Positions 38,353-45,806 of a stretch of 64,000 bases of DNA are shown one piece after another. The stretch is taken from contig JAIUPK010000004.1 in assembly GCA_020160915.1 (NCBI GenBank), positions 124,001 through 188,000 on the forward strand. Direction: 5' to 3'. The stretch's first letter is position 1. Every line of letters begins with the position of its first letter. This DNA comes from Actinomycetota bacterium (GTDB taxonomy: Bacteria; Actinomycetota; Actinomycetes; Actinomycetales; Microbacteriaceae). The position numbers and the translations under genes are program-made. Under the pieces are notes generated by a model. The model did not search any database. It saw nothing but the letters and a program-made list of their open reading frames with translations, and was not told where the DNA came from.

Positions 38353-38769
38353 ATGGACAACTCACTGTCGGCACAGCTACTCGTCGCCGGTCACCGCGTG
38401 GGACGGATGCTCGAGGCTCGACTCCAAACACTCGACCTGAGCGCTGGTGAGGCCATGGTGCTGGCGACACTGGGGGAGCGGGCGCTCACGATGGGCGGCA
38501 TCCAGGGGGCCCTGCACATCGGAGCATCGACGGCGACCAGCCTGGTGACGCGCCTCGAGCGGGCGGGCCGCGTCAGTCGGCGCCGTAACCCGGAGGATGC
38601 GCGGTCGATCGTCGTCGAGCTCACCGAGGCGGGCCGTGAGGTCTCAATCCTGGCGGCGCTCGCCTTCGACGAACTCGACGATCAGCTGCGCGGCGGGGAG
38701 CCCGCGGACGTCGACGCGCACCGCGCGTTCATGGAGCGCGTGGCGTCACTGAGCGAGGCGGGGTCATAG
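38353..38769 (+). CDS. second MarR-family transcriptional regulator
   Basis: 138 residues. Winged helix with LDLSAGEAMVLATLGERALTMGGIQGALHIGASTATSLVTRLERAGRVSRRRNPEDARSIVVELTEAG split over helices 2-4 and the wing. ATG 38353 with GAAGGG eight bases upstream, unlike the leaderless first marR. Likely self-regulated through the TACGAT repeats and perhaps controlling the divergent YHET gene. The stop and the next start share one base (TAGTG). Ligand unknown. Confidence 0.85.
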   Translation: MDNSLSAQLLVAGHRVGRMLEARLQTLDLSAGEAMVLATLGERALTMGGIQGALHIGASTATSLVTRLERAGRVSRRRNPEDARSIVVELTEAGREVSILAALAFDELDDQLRGGEPADVDAHRAFMERVASLSEAGS

Positions 38770-39023
38770 TGACCGAGGCGACCCCGATCGAAATCCGCGT
38801 GTGGGTCAAGCCGGGGAGTCGGAAAGGGCCCCTCGTACAGGAGGCCGACCGGAACACGGATCGGAACGTGGACCTGGTGGTCTATCTGCGGCAGCAGGCC
38901 GTCGATGGGCGCGCAAACGACGAACTCGTCGGCCTGCTGGGCGAGCACTTCGGTGTTGCCGCCCGCGATGTCCGCATCGTCAGCGGGTTCGCCTCGCGAT
39001 TCAAACGCGTGGCGGTGGGCTGA
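38769..39023 (+). CDS. DUF167 family protein (YggU-like)
   Basis: 84 residues of the DUF167/UPF0235 fold: IRVWVKPGSRKGP, the family's V-KP-SR start, then VYLRQQAVDGRANDELVGLLGEHFGVAARDVRIVSGFASRFKRV. Widely conserved; biochemical role unknown. The GTG start overlaps the marR stop by one base, so it is probably co-transcribed. The A-T rich 39024-39084 stretch after it holds no gene. Confidence 0.85.
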   Translation: MTEATPIEIRVWVKPGSRKGPLVQEADRNTDRNVDLVVYLRQQAVDGRANDELVGLLGEHFGVAARDVRIVSGFASRFKRVAVG

Positions 39024-39084
39024 CTTTATCTGCGACTTGACATAATGCTGATTATCGGATGTGCCAGAACCGCACAAACCGGGC

Positions 39085-39558
39085 TCAGGCGCGCAAGAAC
39101 GCCTTGATCGCCTCGACGACCAGCGCGTGGTCCTCTGTGTCGGGAAGTCCCGAGACGGTAGCCGTACCGACGATCGCCCCGCCGGCGACGCGGATCGGGA
39201 AACATCCGCCTGCGATGGCGTACTGGTACGGCTCGAGCCAGTCGGCAGGGTTGCGACCGCTTGCCTGGGCTTCGAGGCGCACTCGCAGTGTCGACGAATT
39301 GGTCAGCTTGGCCAGTCTGATCTTGCGGGCGATCCACAGGTCGTTGCTGGCGTTCGAACCCTCGGTGGCGCCGTGGGCGACGATCTGGTCGCCGCGCGAG
39401 ACATCCCACGCGATTCCGAGGCCGCGAGTGGTCGCGAGCTCCATGATGACTCCCCCGAGTCGCCAGGCATCGGAATGAGAAAAACTCGAAAAAACGAGAC
39501 GGTCTTCCTGTTCCTTGATACTGGCAATCTGTTCGCTCAGATCGGCTTCGCTCGTCAT
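39085..39558 (-). CDS. UPF0303 / heme-degrading domain protein
   Basis: 157 residues with the GlcG/HbpS-like fold (PF03928). It contains GGVIMELATTRGLGIAWDVSRGDQIVAHGATEGSNASNDLWIARK over two segments, then CFPIRVAGGAIVGTATVSGLPDTEDHALVVEAIKAF. Members bind heme or act in small-molecule metabolism; the UPF0303 branch has no firm function. ATG 39558 with GGGAGA upstream. Downstream of the NUDIX gene on the same strand (22-base gap). Confidence 0.78.
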   Translation of the reverse strand: MTSEADLSEQIASIKEQEDRLVFSSFSHSDAWRLGGVIMELATTRGLGIAWDVSRGDQIVAHGATEGSNASNDLWIARKIRLAKLTNSSTLRVRLEAQASGRNPADWLEPYQYAIAGGCFPIRVAGGAIVGTATVSGLPDTEDHALVVEAIKAFLRA

Positions 39559-39580
39559 GGTTCTCCCTCTCGGTCGGTCG

Positions 39581-40045
39581 TCAGGCACTGCACGACGGCA
39601 GTTGCCGTCGCACGAGGTTGATCAGTTCGCGCGGCTCGTAGGCCTCGCTCGTGTTCAGAAGTTCACTGAGGGTCCACCAGCGGTGTGCGAGCACGTCCAC
39701 TCGCTCCTCGTCGGTCCACAGTTCGCTGGATGGCTCGAAGCCATCGACCACGGCGGTGTAGAACTCGGCGTGACCGGTGTCGTGGTCGGCGTCATCCCAC
39801 TCGACCGCGAAGTCGTGGGCCCACACGGGTGCGCCGAGATCCTCGATGACGAGGCCGGTCTCCTCGTGGAGCTCCCGCACCGCCGCATCGTGCTGCGACT
39901 CCCCCGGGTCCACTCCGCCACCCGGCGTGATCCATCGAGCGACGCCGCTGGTGTCCGGTGCCTTCGTGAGGAACAGAAGGATGCGGTCGTCCCGGTCGAA
40001 CAGGAGCACCCGGCTCGTGAGGCGGTGCACGCCGGTCGCGCTCAT
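39581..40045 (-). CDS. NUDIX hydrolase
   Basis: 154 residues. The full Nudix box is present: GGGVDPGE-x7-REL-x-EETGLV (about residues 43-66). These enzymes hydrolyse nucleoside diphosphates linked to another group (NDP-sugar, NADH, oxidised dNTP); the substrate is not evident. ATG 40045 chosen, eight bases after the SDR stop; a start at 40084 would overlap the SDR gene. Confidence 0.85.
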   Translation of the reverse strand: MSATGVHRLTSRVLLFDRDDRILLFLTKAPDTSGVARWITPGGGVDPGESQHDAAVRELHEETGLVIEDLGAPVWAHDFAVEWDDADHDTGHAEFYTAVVDGFEPSSELWTDEERVDVLAHRWWTLSELLNTSEAYEPRELINLVRRQLPSCSA

Positions 40046-40052
40046 CGTGGAC

Positions 40053-40835
40053 TCAGCGGGACTGGGCGAGGAAGTCGGTGACATCGCCGACGTAGTGCGT
40101 GTGATTATCCGGTACCGGCTTCACGGCAGCCAGGGCGACCTCGGCGGCGAACTCCCCGACGTTATAGAGGCGACCCGCCGCTTCCTTGCGGGCCTCGATA
40201 GCCCCCGGGTTCGCGCGCTGGAGAAGGGTGGCCGTGATGGTTCCCTCGATCATGTCGCCCGAGACCACCACAAAGCCGACCCCGGCCTCGGTGAGCCCTG
40301 GGATCAGCCCGCGCAGCGCATCCTCTCCCGCGCGCTTGCTGAGCGCGACGGGAAGATACTCGGGCATCGTGGGAACGGTCTTGATGAAGTGTGCCTGGTG
40401 GCTCGTGACGAAGACGATGCGCGACCCCGCCCCCAGCAGCGGCCGCACCGCGGCGAGGAAGTTGACCTGGGCGTCGCGATTGAGCTGCATGGCGTAGTCC
40501 TCCGCCATTCCGCTCTCCATGCCGCCCGAGGCGTTGAGCACCAGAATGTCCAGCCCGCCGAACTCCTCGCGCACGCGGTCGACGAGCGCTGCGACGGAGT
40601 CGGAGTCGGTCAGGTCGGCGCCGATCGCGATCGCACTGCCGCCGGCTTCCTCGATCTGCGCAACGAGCTTCAGCGCGCGCGCCTCCTTGTTGCGGTAGTT
40701 GATGGCCACCCGAGCGCCGGCGCCAGCGAAGTAGCTTGCGGTGTCGGCACCGATACCGCGGGAGGATCCGGTGACGAGAACCCGCTTCCCGTCGAGAGAG
40801 TGCGGGGCTAGGGGGCTTTCAGACGCAGTATTCAC
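40053..40835 (-). CDS. SDR-family oxidoreductase with an altered active site
   Basis: 260 residues. Cofactor loop TGSSRGIG at 22-29, NYRNK suggests NADP, and NASGG replaces NNAG. Active site S145 and K167 are present, but the residue four before K167 is V163, not Tyr; the nearest Tyr is Y160, seven before the Lys. It may be catalytically unusual or inactive as a classical SDR. ATG 40835. Heads the SDR-NUDIX-UPF0303 string. Substrate unknown. Confidence 0.8.
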   Translation of the reverse strand: MNTASESPLAPHSLDGKRVLVTGSSRGIGADTASYFAGAGARVAINYRNKEARALKLVAQIEEAGGSAIAIGADLTDSDSVAALVDRVREEFGGLDILVLNASGGMESGMAEDYAMQLNRDAQVNFLAAVRPLLGAGSRIVFVTSHQAHFIKTVPTMPEYLPVALSKRAGEDALRGLIPGLTEAGVGFVVVSGDMIEGTITATLLQRANPGAIEARKEAAGRLYNVGEFAAEVALAAVKPVPDNHTHYVGDVTDFLAQSR

Positions 40836-40935
40836 GGTCTGACTTTAGCGTCAAGCGCCTGTCAGCGTTGGGGGCGTAGTGATACCGTCGAACCTGAGAC
40901 GCGACCGCCCTAGGGAGCATGAGGAGTCCGACGCA

Positions 40936-41442
40936 ATGCTGGTGGACCTGACGCAGTACCTGTGGATTCTGTGGTTGGCGCTCGTCGTGCTGTTCGTCGT
41001 GATCGAGCTGCTCACTCTGGAATTCACCTTCCTCATGATCGCCGCGGGAACTCTCATCGGCGGTCTCGGCGCCAACCTGATCGGCTGGCCGTGGTGGGTT
41101 CAGATCGGGCTCGCCGCAATACTGTCGGCCCTGCTCATCTTCACCATCCGGCCACTGCTGCTGATGACGCTGCACAAGAGCGGTGACAAGACGCCGAGCA
41201 ACGTGGATGCGCTCTACGGCCAGGGAGCCCGCGTGATGCGCGACTTCTCCGAGGGATCGGGAATCGTCAAGCTCGACAACGGCGAGACGTGGACCGGCCG
41301 CCTCTCCCCTGCCGCGTCCGGAGCCGCGCTGTACGTCGGCGACCGCGTTGTCGTCACCCGCATCGATGGAGCCATCGCCGAGGTCACACCGCCAACCACC
41401 ACTGAGGGCGCCGCCCTCGACGAAAGGACGCCAGATGCTTGA
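40936..41442 (+). CDS. NfeD-like membrane protein
   Basis: 168 residues. Two to three N-terminal hydrophobic segments (about 8-75) and a C-terminal OB-fold NfeD domain (GQGARVMRDFSEGSGIVKLDNGETWTGRL in two parts, then VGDRVVVTRIDG). NfeD proteins partner with SPFH proteins in membrane microdomains and protein quality control; the SPFH gene follows, overlapping by eight bases. ATG 40936 with GAGGAG nine bases before; an in-frame start 19 codons up is less likely. Confidence 0.85.
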   Translation: MLVDLTQYLWILWLALVVLFVVIELLTLEFTFLMIAAGTLIGGLGANLIGWPWWVQIGLAAILSALLIFTIRPLLLMTLHKSGDKTPSNVDALYGQGARVMRDFSEGSGIVKLDNGETWTGRLSPAASGAALYVGDRVVVTRIDGAIAEVTPPTTTEGAALDERTPDA

Positions 41443-42349
41443 CCCAGGAGCTTTCATCGGCCAATTGTTCGTGATCGTGCTTCTCGCGATTCTCGCGATC
41501 TTCGTGATCGTGGTGCTGTTCCGCTCGATCCGCATCATCCCCCAGGCCAACGCGGGCGTCGTCGAGCGCCTCGGCAAGTACCACAAGACGCTCATGCCGG
41601 GTCTGAACATCCTGGTGCCCTTCATCGACCGGGTGCGCCCGCTCATCGACATGCGCGAGCAGGTCGTCTCCTTCCCGCCGCAGCCGGTGATCACCGAGGA
41701 CAACCTCGTCGTGTCGATCGACACCGTCGTCTACTTCCAGGTGACGGATGCCCGCGCAGCAACCTACGAGATCGCGAACTACCTCGGGGCCGTCGAACAG
41801 CTGACCACCACCACGTTGCGCAACGTCGTCGGTGGCTTGAACCTCGAGGAAGCCCTCACCAGCCGTGACAACATCAACGGCCAGCTGCGTGTCGTGCTCG
41901 ATGAGGCGACCGGCAAGTGGGGCATCCGTGTCGGGCGTGTCGAGCTCAAGGCGATCGACCCGCCCCTGTCGATCCAGGACTCGATGGAGAAGCAGATGCG
42001 TGCCGAGCGGGACCGCCGAGCGCTCATCCTGACCGCCGAGGGAACCAAGCAGTCGGCGATCCTCACCGCTGAGGGTGCTCGCCAGGCGGCGATCCTCGAG
42101 GCCGAGGGTGAGGCCAAGGCCGCTGTGCTGCGCGCCCAGGGCGAGGCCGAGGCCATCACCACCGTCTTCGGCGCGATCCACGCGGGAAACCCCGACGCCA
42201 AACTGCTCGCCTACCAGTACCTGCAGACGCTTCCCAAGCTCGCCGAGGGTGACTCGAACAAGATGTGGATCATCCCGTCCGAGCTGACCGAGGCGCTCAA
42301 GGGCATCAGCGAGGGCTTCTTCGGTGGCAAGCCGCCGGCAGGCAAGTAG
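41435..42349 (+). CDS. SPFH/Band 7 (stomatin-like) membrane protein
   Basis: 304 residues. One N-terminal membrane segment (about 12-34), then the Band 7 domain (IPQANAGVVERLGKYHKTLMPGLNILVPF onwards). After it comes a repetitive coiled coil with three AEG repeats: LTAEGTKQSAI, LTAEGARQAAI, LEAEGEAKAAV. It forms large ring-like assemblies at the membrane with NfeD. AAAGGA six bases before the ATG. QmcA/stomatin subtype. Co-transcribed with nfeD. Confidence 0.9.
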   Translation: MLDPGAFIGQLFVIVLLAILAIFVIVVLFRSIRIIPQANAGVVERLGKYHKTLMPGLNILVPFIDRVRPLIDMREQVVSFPPQPVITEDNLVVSIDTVVYFQVTDARAATYEIANYLGAVEQLTTTTLRNVVGGLNLEEALTSRDNINGQLRVVLDEATGKWGIRVGRVELKAIDPPLSIQDSMEKQMRAERDRRALILTAEGTKQSAILTAEGARQAAILEAEGEAKAAVLRAQGEAEAITTVFGAIHAGNPDAKLLAYQYLQTLPKLAEGDSNKMWIIPSELTEALKGISEGFFGGKPPAGK

Positions 42350-43109
42350 CCCGGCAACGCCCAGCGGCTACCTCTCCCCCGCGCGCCCGCGCGTGTTCGC
42401 CCATCGCGGGCTCGCCCTTGACGCGCCCGAGAACACTCTGCTCGCCTTCGCGAAGGCGATCGCGATCGGGGCCGAGTACATCGAGACCGATGTTCATGCG
42501 AGCCACGATGGGTTCCCGGTTGTCGCCCATGACCCCGATCTGACGCGCGTGGCTGGCCGCGATGTGAAGGTCGAGCAGCTCAGCATGGCCGAGCTGCGCC
42601 GGGTCGATCTGGGCGACGGCCAGGGATTCTGCTCTCTCTCCGACGCGCTCGATGGGTTTCCCGAGACGCGGTTCAACATCGACATCAAGTCGTCCGCTGC
42701 GGTGGAGCCGACGGTGCGCGCGATTCTCGCGCAGCGCGCGGGTGATCGCGTGCTGGTGTCCAGTTTCAGTGAGCGCAGGCGGGCCGCGGCGTTGCGTGAG
42801 CTCCCGGGTGTGGCGAGTTCGGCATCCGCAACTCGCTTCGCGACGGCTCTGCTGGCGGGCAAGGTGGGCCTCTCCCCCGTGATGCGTCGAGCACTGCGTG
42901 GGCTGGTGGCGGTGCAGGTTCCCGAGCGCGCCCTGGGTCTCTCGGTGACGACAGAGCGGATGATCGACCGGCTGCACTCCGCCAGTGTCGAGGTGCACAT
43001 CTGGACCGTCAACGACCCGGATCGCATGCGCGAATTACTCGCTCTGGGCGTCGACGGGATCGTCACAGACCGTGCAGATCTCGCCCTCGAGGTTGTGCGC
43101 AGCCTGTGA
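42324..43109 (+). CDS. glycerophosphodiester phosphodiesterase (GDPD family)
   Basis: 261 residues without signal peptide, so cytosolic. TIM-barrel motifs: FAHRGLALDAPENTLLAF (HR-G and ENT), YIETDVHASHDGFPVVAHDPDLTR (E-x-D and H-D), FNIDIKSS, and WTVNDPDRMRELLALGVDGIVTD at the end. It would release glycerol 3-phosphate from glycerophosphodiesters. GTG 42324 overlaps the SPFH gene by 26 bases. The start could be as late as the GTG of VFAHRG. Confidence 0.87.
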   Translation: MASRRQASSPATPSGYLSPARPRVFAHRGLALDAPENTLLAFAKAIAIGAEYIETDVHASHDGFPVVAHDPDLTRVAGRDVKVEQLSMAELRRVDLGDGQGFCSLSDALDGFPETRFNIDIKSSAAVEPTVRAILAQRAGDRVLVSSFSERRRAAALRELPGVASSASATRFATALLAGKVGLSPVMRRALRGLVAVQVPERALGLSVTTERMIDRLHSASVEVHIWTVNDPDRMRELLALGVDGIVTDRADLALEVVRSL

Positions 43110-43200
43110 ACTGGCTGGGAACGGCGCACGCCTGAAAGGTTTTGCCCAGCTTCGGGGTTTATAACTATGAATCGACCGCGAAGTAAGAGGAGGCCACACA
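43110..43200 (+). promoter_or_regulatory. rbpA promoter region
   Basis: TATAAC at 43160-43165 is the likely -10. A weak TTGCCC at 43142-43147 is only 12 bases from it, so the -35 may be of another type (for example stress-sigma). AGGAGG at 43188-43193, seven bases before the ATG, is the strongest ribosome-binding site in the window, fitting high rbpA expression. Confidence 0.5.
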
Positions 43201-43566
43201 ATGGCAGACCGTAGTTTGCGCGGAATGAGACTTGGGACCCAGAGCTTACAGAGCGAAGTGGGCGTGGAGTTCTCCCCGCGACAGAAGAGTGTGTACCGCG
43301 CCGCCGACGGCACGGAGTTCGAAGTGGTGTTCGCCGCCGACGCTGAGGTTCCCCAGCAGTGGGAGTCTCCGAAGACCGGTCAGGAGGGCATTCTCGTCGG
43401 TTCCGACGGTGAGCCCGTGATCCTCGACACGGCCGACGTGAAGGTGCCGCGCAGCCACTGGGACATGCTGCTCGAGCGGCGCACGCGCGCCGAGCTCGAG
43501 GAGCTGCTGCAGGAGCGCCTGGATTACCTGCGTTCCCGTCGTGGCCAGGAGAAGATCGGCGCGTAG
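43201..43566 (+). CDS. rbpA: RbpA, RNA polymerase-binding transcription activator
   Basis: 121 residues. Binds the principal sigma factor and core polymerase and stabilises open complexes. It has N-terminal MADRSLRGMRLG, the RbpA core EFEVVFAADAEVPQQWESPKTGQEG, and the sigma-interaction helix SHWDMLLERRTRAELEELLQERL. There are no cysteines, so this is the zinc-free form as in mycobacteria, not the Streptomyces zinc form. Its end overlaps the convergent mannosyltransferase gene by 43 bases. Confidence 0.95.
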   Translation: MADRSLRGMRLGTQSLQSEVGVEFSPRQKSVYRAADGTEFEVVFAADAEVPQQWESPKTGQEGILVGSDGEPVILDTADVKVPRSHWDMLLERRTRAELEELLQERLDYLRSRRGQEKIGA

Positions 43567-44264
43567 GTAACGCCCCAGATCGTCACCCGCACCAGCGCCT
43601 CCAGCACGATCCCGGAGTGCATCTTGGAACGCCCCGTCGCCCTCTCAACGAAGGTGATGGGGTGTTCTGCTATCCGGTGTCCGGTGCGCTCGAGCTGCCA
43701 CGCCAGTTCGACCTGGAAGCAGTAACCCTGCGACGACACGGCCGACAGGTCGAGATCGCGCAGAGCGCTCGCCCGGTACACCCGAAAACCTGCGGTGATG
43801 TCGCGGATGCTCGATCGAAGCGCAACCCGGGCGTACCAGTTGCCGGCGCGCGAGATCGCCTGCCGCACCCACGGCCAGTTGGCGACGGCGCCGCCCTTCA
43901 CCCAGCGTGAGCCGATGACGAGATCGTTGCCGGCCCGGGCGAGCGCGAGCATGGCTGGGAGGCTGGCCGGGTCGTGGGATCCGTCCGCATCGATCTCGAC
44001 CACGTACTGGTAGCCGCCGGAGAGGGCCACGTCGAAGCCGGCGAGGTAGGCGCGGCCGAGGCCGTCCTTCGCGTGCCGGTGGAGCACCGTGAGGTGCGGA
44101 TCGGCGGCGGCGAGGCGCTCGGCGAGGTCTCCGGTGCCGTCGGGGCTCGCGTCATCCACCACCAGCAGATCGACCTCGGGCACCGACTGGCGCAGTCGCC
44201 CCACGATTCGTTCGAGGTTGTCGATCTCGTTGTAGGTCGGGATGATCACCAGGGTGTCAGCCAC
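43524..44264 (-). CDS. ppm1: polyprenol monophosphomannose synthase (Ppm1 catalytic domain)
   Basis: GT2 enzyme transferring mannose from GDP-mannose to polyprenol phosphate, supplying lipoglycan and protein mannosylation. 246 residues, no membrane domain. Motifs: VIIPTYNEIDNLE, DDASPDGTGD, VEIDADGSHDP (DXD-type metal site) and AGFRVYRASAL. GTG 44264 overlaps the lnt stop by eight bases. In M. tuberculosis Lnt and Ppm1 are one fused protein next to rbpA; here they are separate overlapping genes in the same order. Confidence 0.9.
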   Translation of the reverse strand: MADTLVIIPTYNEIDNLERIVGRLRQSVPEVDLLVVDDASPDGTGDLAERLAAADPHLTVLHRHAKDGLGRAYLAGFDVALSGGYQYVVEIDADGSHDPASLPAMLALARAGNDLVIGSRWVKGGAVANWPWVRQAISRAGNWYARVALRSSIRDITAGFRVYRASALRDLDLSAVSSQGYCFQVELAWQLERTGHRIAEHPITFVERATGRSKMHSGIVLEALVRVTIWGVTYAPIFSWPRRERR

Positions 44265-45795
44265 GACGCCTCCCAGGGGCTCGTGCGGCCAGCCCCGCAA
44301 CGACCAGAGCGGCAAGGCCGAGGCCCGAGACGAACCATTCGAGTTCTCGTCCAGCGGCGACCGCGGGGGTGATCGTCGAGGAGAGCGCGACATCCTCGAC
44401 CATGGTGCCCGGCGTGTACCAGGGCAGCTGGTCGACGATCGAGCCATCGGGTGCGATCACGGCGCTGAGCCCGACGGTGGAGATGTTGACCACGCTTCGT
44501 CCCGTCTCGATGGCGCGGATTCTCGCGATCGCCAGCTGCTGGGCAGACTCGTCGGTGCGCCCGAAGTCGGCATTGTTGGATGACGTGAAGATCGCGCGAG
44601 CGCCCTGCTCGACGGACTCGGTCAGGAGCTGATCGTCGACGATGTCGAAGCAGATGTTGATGCCCACCTTCGTTCCGTTGATGTCGAAGACCATGTCGGT
44701 CGTGCCGGGCGTGTACTCGCGACCCACGAGATCGATGAGGTCGGGGGCGAACGGTCGCCAGAACGCGCGGTCGGGAATGTACTCACCGAAGGGCACGGGA
44801 TGCCTCTTGTCGTAGTAGTCGACGATGCCCTTGCCCGACTCCCAGAGGATCGACGTGTTGTAGGTCTTCTCGCCGCGCTGGGTGACCGCCCAGGTCACGA
44901 ACGGCGCATTGAGCTGCTCCGACACGTAGTCGAAGACCTGTGCGGTGTAGGGGTCGTCCACCGGACTGTAGTCACTCGAGCCCTCAGGCCAGAGCACCAC
45001 ATCGACGTCGGTGCCGAACAGTGGAGCCGTGGCATCCAGCTGCGCCTGAAGCAGATCGCCGGGCTGGCGACTGTCGAAGTAGCCAGCCTTTCCATTGCCC
45101 TGCACGGCGGCGACTCGCAGGGTGCCGGCGTCGTCGACGGGCCACGCCGGCACGATCAGCACGAGGCTCACGAGCGCCACGGGGAGGCTAGCGCGCACGA
45201 GAGGGTCGACACCGACCTCGCGCGTCACCTGCACGACGAGCGCGGCGATCAACACGATGACGAAGCTCACCCCGGAGATGCCCAACCACGCGTATAGCGG
45301 CGCGAAGGGGCTGTCAGAGAGCGACATGCCCATCCGGCCCCAAGAGAAGCCCCCGTAGGGCCAGACTGCCGCCCAGGCCTCGCGGGCGGTCCAGAGCCCG
45401 GCCACGGCGACCGGCAGCAAACCGACCCGACCGAGTGTGGTCGGGAATGCGCGCGGGATCCACCGGTACGCGAGGGTGATCGCGAGGGCACCGGCCGCGA
45501 AGAACAGAGACTCGAGAACCGCCAGAGCCGACATCGGCAGCGGGCCGAGGAACAGCGAAGCCCACTGGATGTGGGTGAAGTAGAACGCCACTCCCCCGAC
45601 GAATCCCACCAGCAGGGCGGAGCCGGCACGCCGCCCGATGAGGCTCAGGAGCACGAGCCCGACACCCACGAACGTCAGCGGCCAGATGCCCTTATCGGGA
45701 AATCCCGCGTCGATGATGGGCCCGGATGCCGCGGCGACAACAACCGCTGCCCACAGCGGCAAGACCGGCTTCACGCCGTCGGGCACAGGCATCAC
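44257..45795 (-). CDS. lnt: Lnt, apolipoprotein N-acyltransferase
   Basis: Adds the third acyl chain to mature lipoproteins. About seven N-terminal membrane segments (first ~220 residues), then a nitrilase-fold domain with the Glu-Lys-Cys triad in LWPEGSSD, YYDKRHPVPFGEY and INICFDIVDD, and a final membrane helix. 512 residues. GTG 45795 or ATG 45792 are adjacent. TAGGCT (45809-45804, containing the helY stop) lies eight bases before the GTG. Translationally coupled to ppm1. Confidence 0.93.
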   Translation of the reverse strand: MMPVPDGVKPVLPLWAAVVVAAASGPIIDAGFPDKGIWPLTFVGVGLVLLSLIGRRAGSALLVGFVGGVAFYFTHIQWASLFLGPLPMSALAVLESLFFAAGALAITLAYRWIPRAFPTTLGRVGLLPVAVAGLWTAREAWAAVWPYGGFSWGRMGMSLSDSPFAPLYAWLGISGVSFVIVLIAALVVQVTREVGVDPLVRASLPVALVSLVLIVPAWPVDDAGTLRVAAVQGNGKAGYFDSRQPGDLLQAQLDATAPLFGTDVDVVLWPEGSSDYSPVDDPYTAQVFDYVSEQLNAPFVTWAVTQRGEKTYNTSILWESGKGIVDYYDKRHPVPFGEYIPDRAFWRPFAPDLIDLVGREYTPGTTDMVFDINGTKVGINICFDIVDDQLLTESVEQGARAIFTSSNNADFGRTDESAQQLAIARIRAIETGRSVVNISTVGLSAVIAPDGSIVDQLPWYTPGTMVEDVALSSTITPAVAAGRELEWFVSGLGLAALVVAGLAARAPGRRRG

Positions 45796-45806
45796 AACCG
45801 TAGAGC

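Noticed and set aside
39038-39056. TTGACA with an ATAAT-GCTG-ATTAT dyad between convergent DUF167 and UPF0303 genes
   Set aside because: There is no gene start downstream on either strand, so it is unlikely to be a promoter; the dyad is short and does not fit a Fur or Zur box.
42066-42150. Repeated AEG-encoding segment in the SPFH gene as a DNA repeat
   Set aside because: It is the normal coiled-coil repeat of stomatin-like proteins, conserved at protein level.
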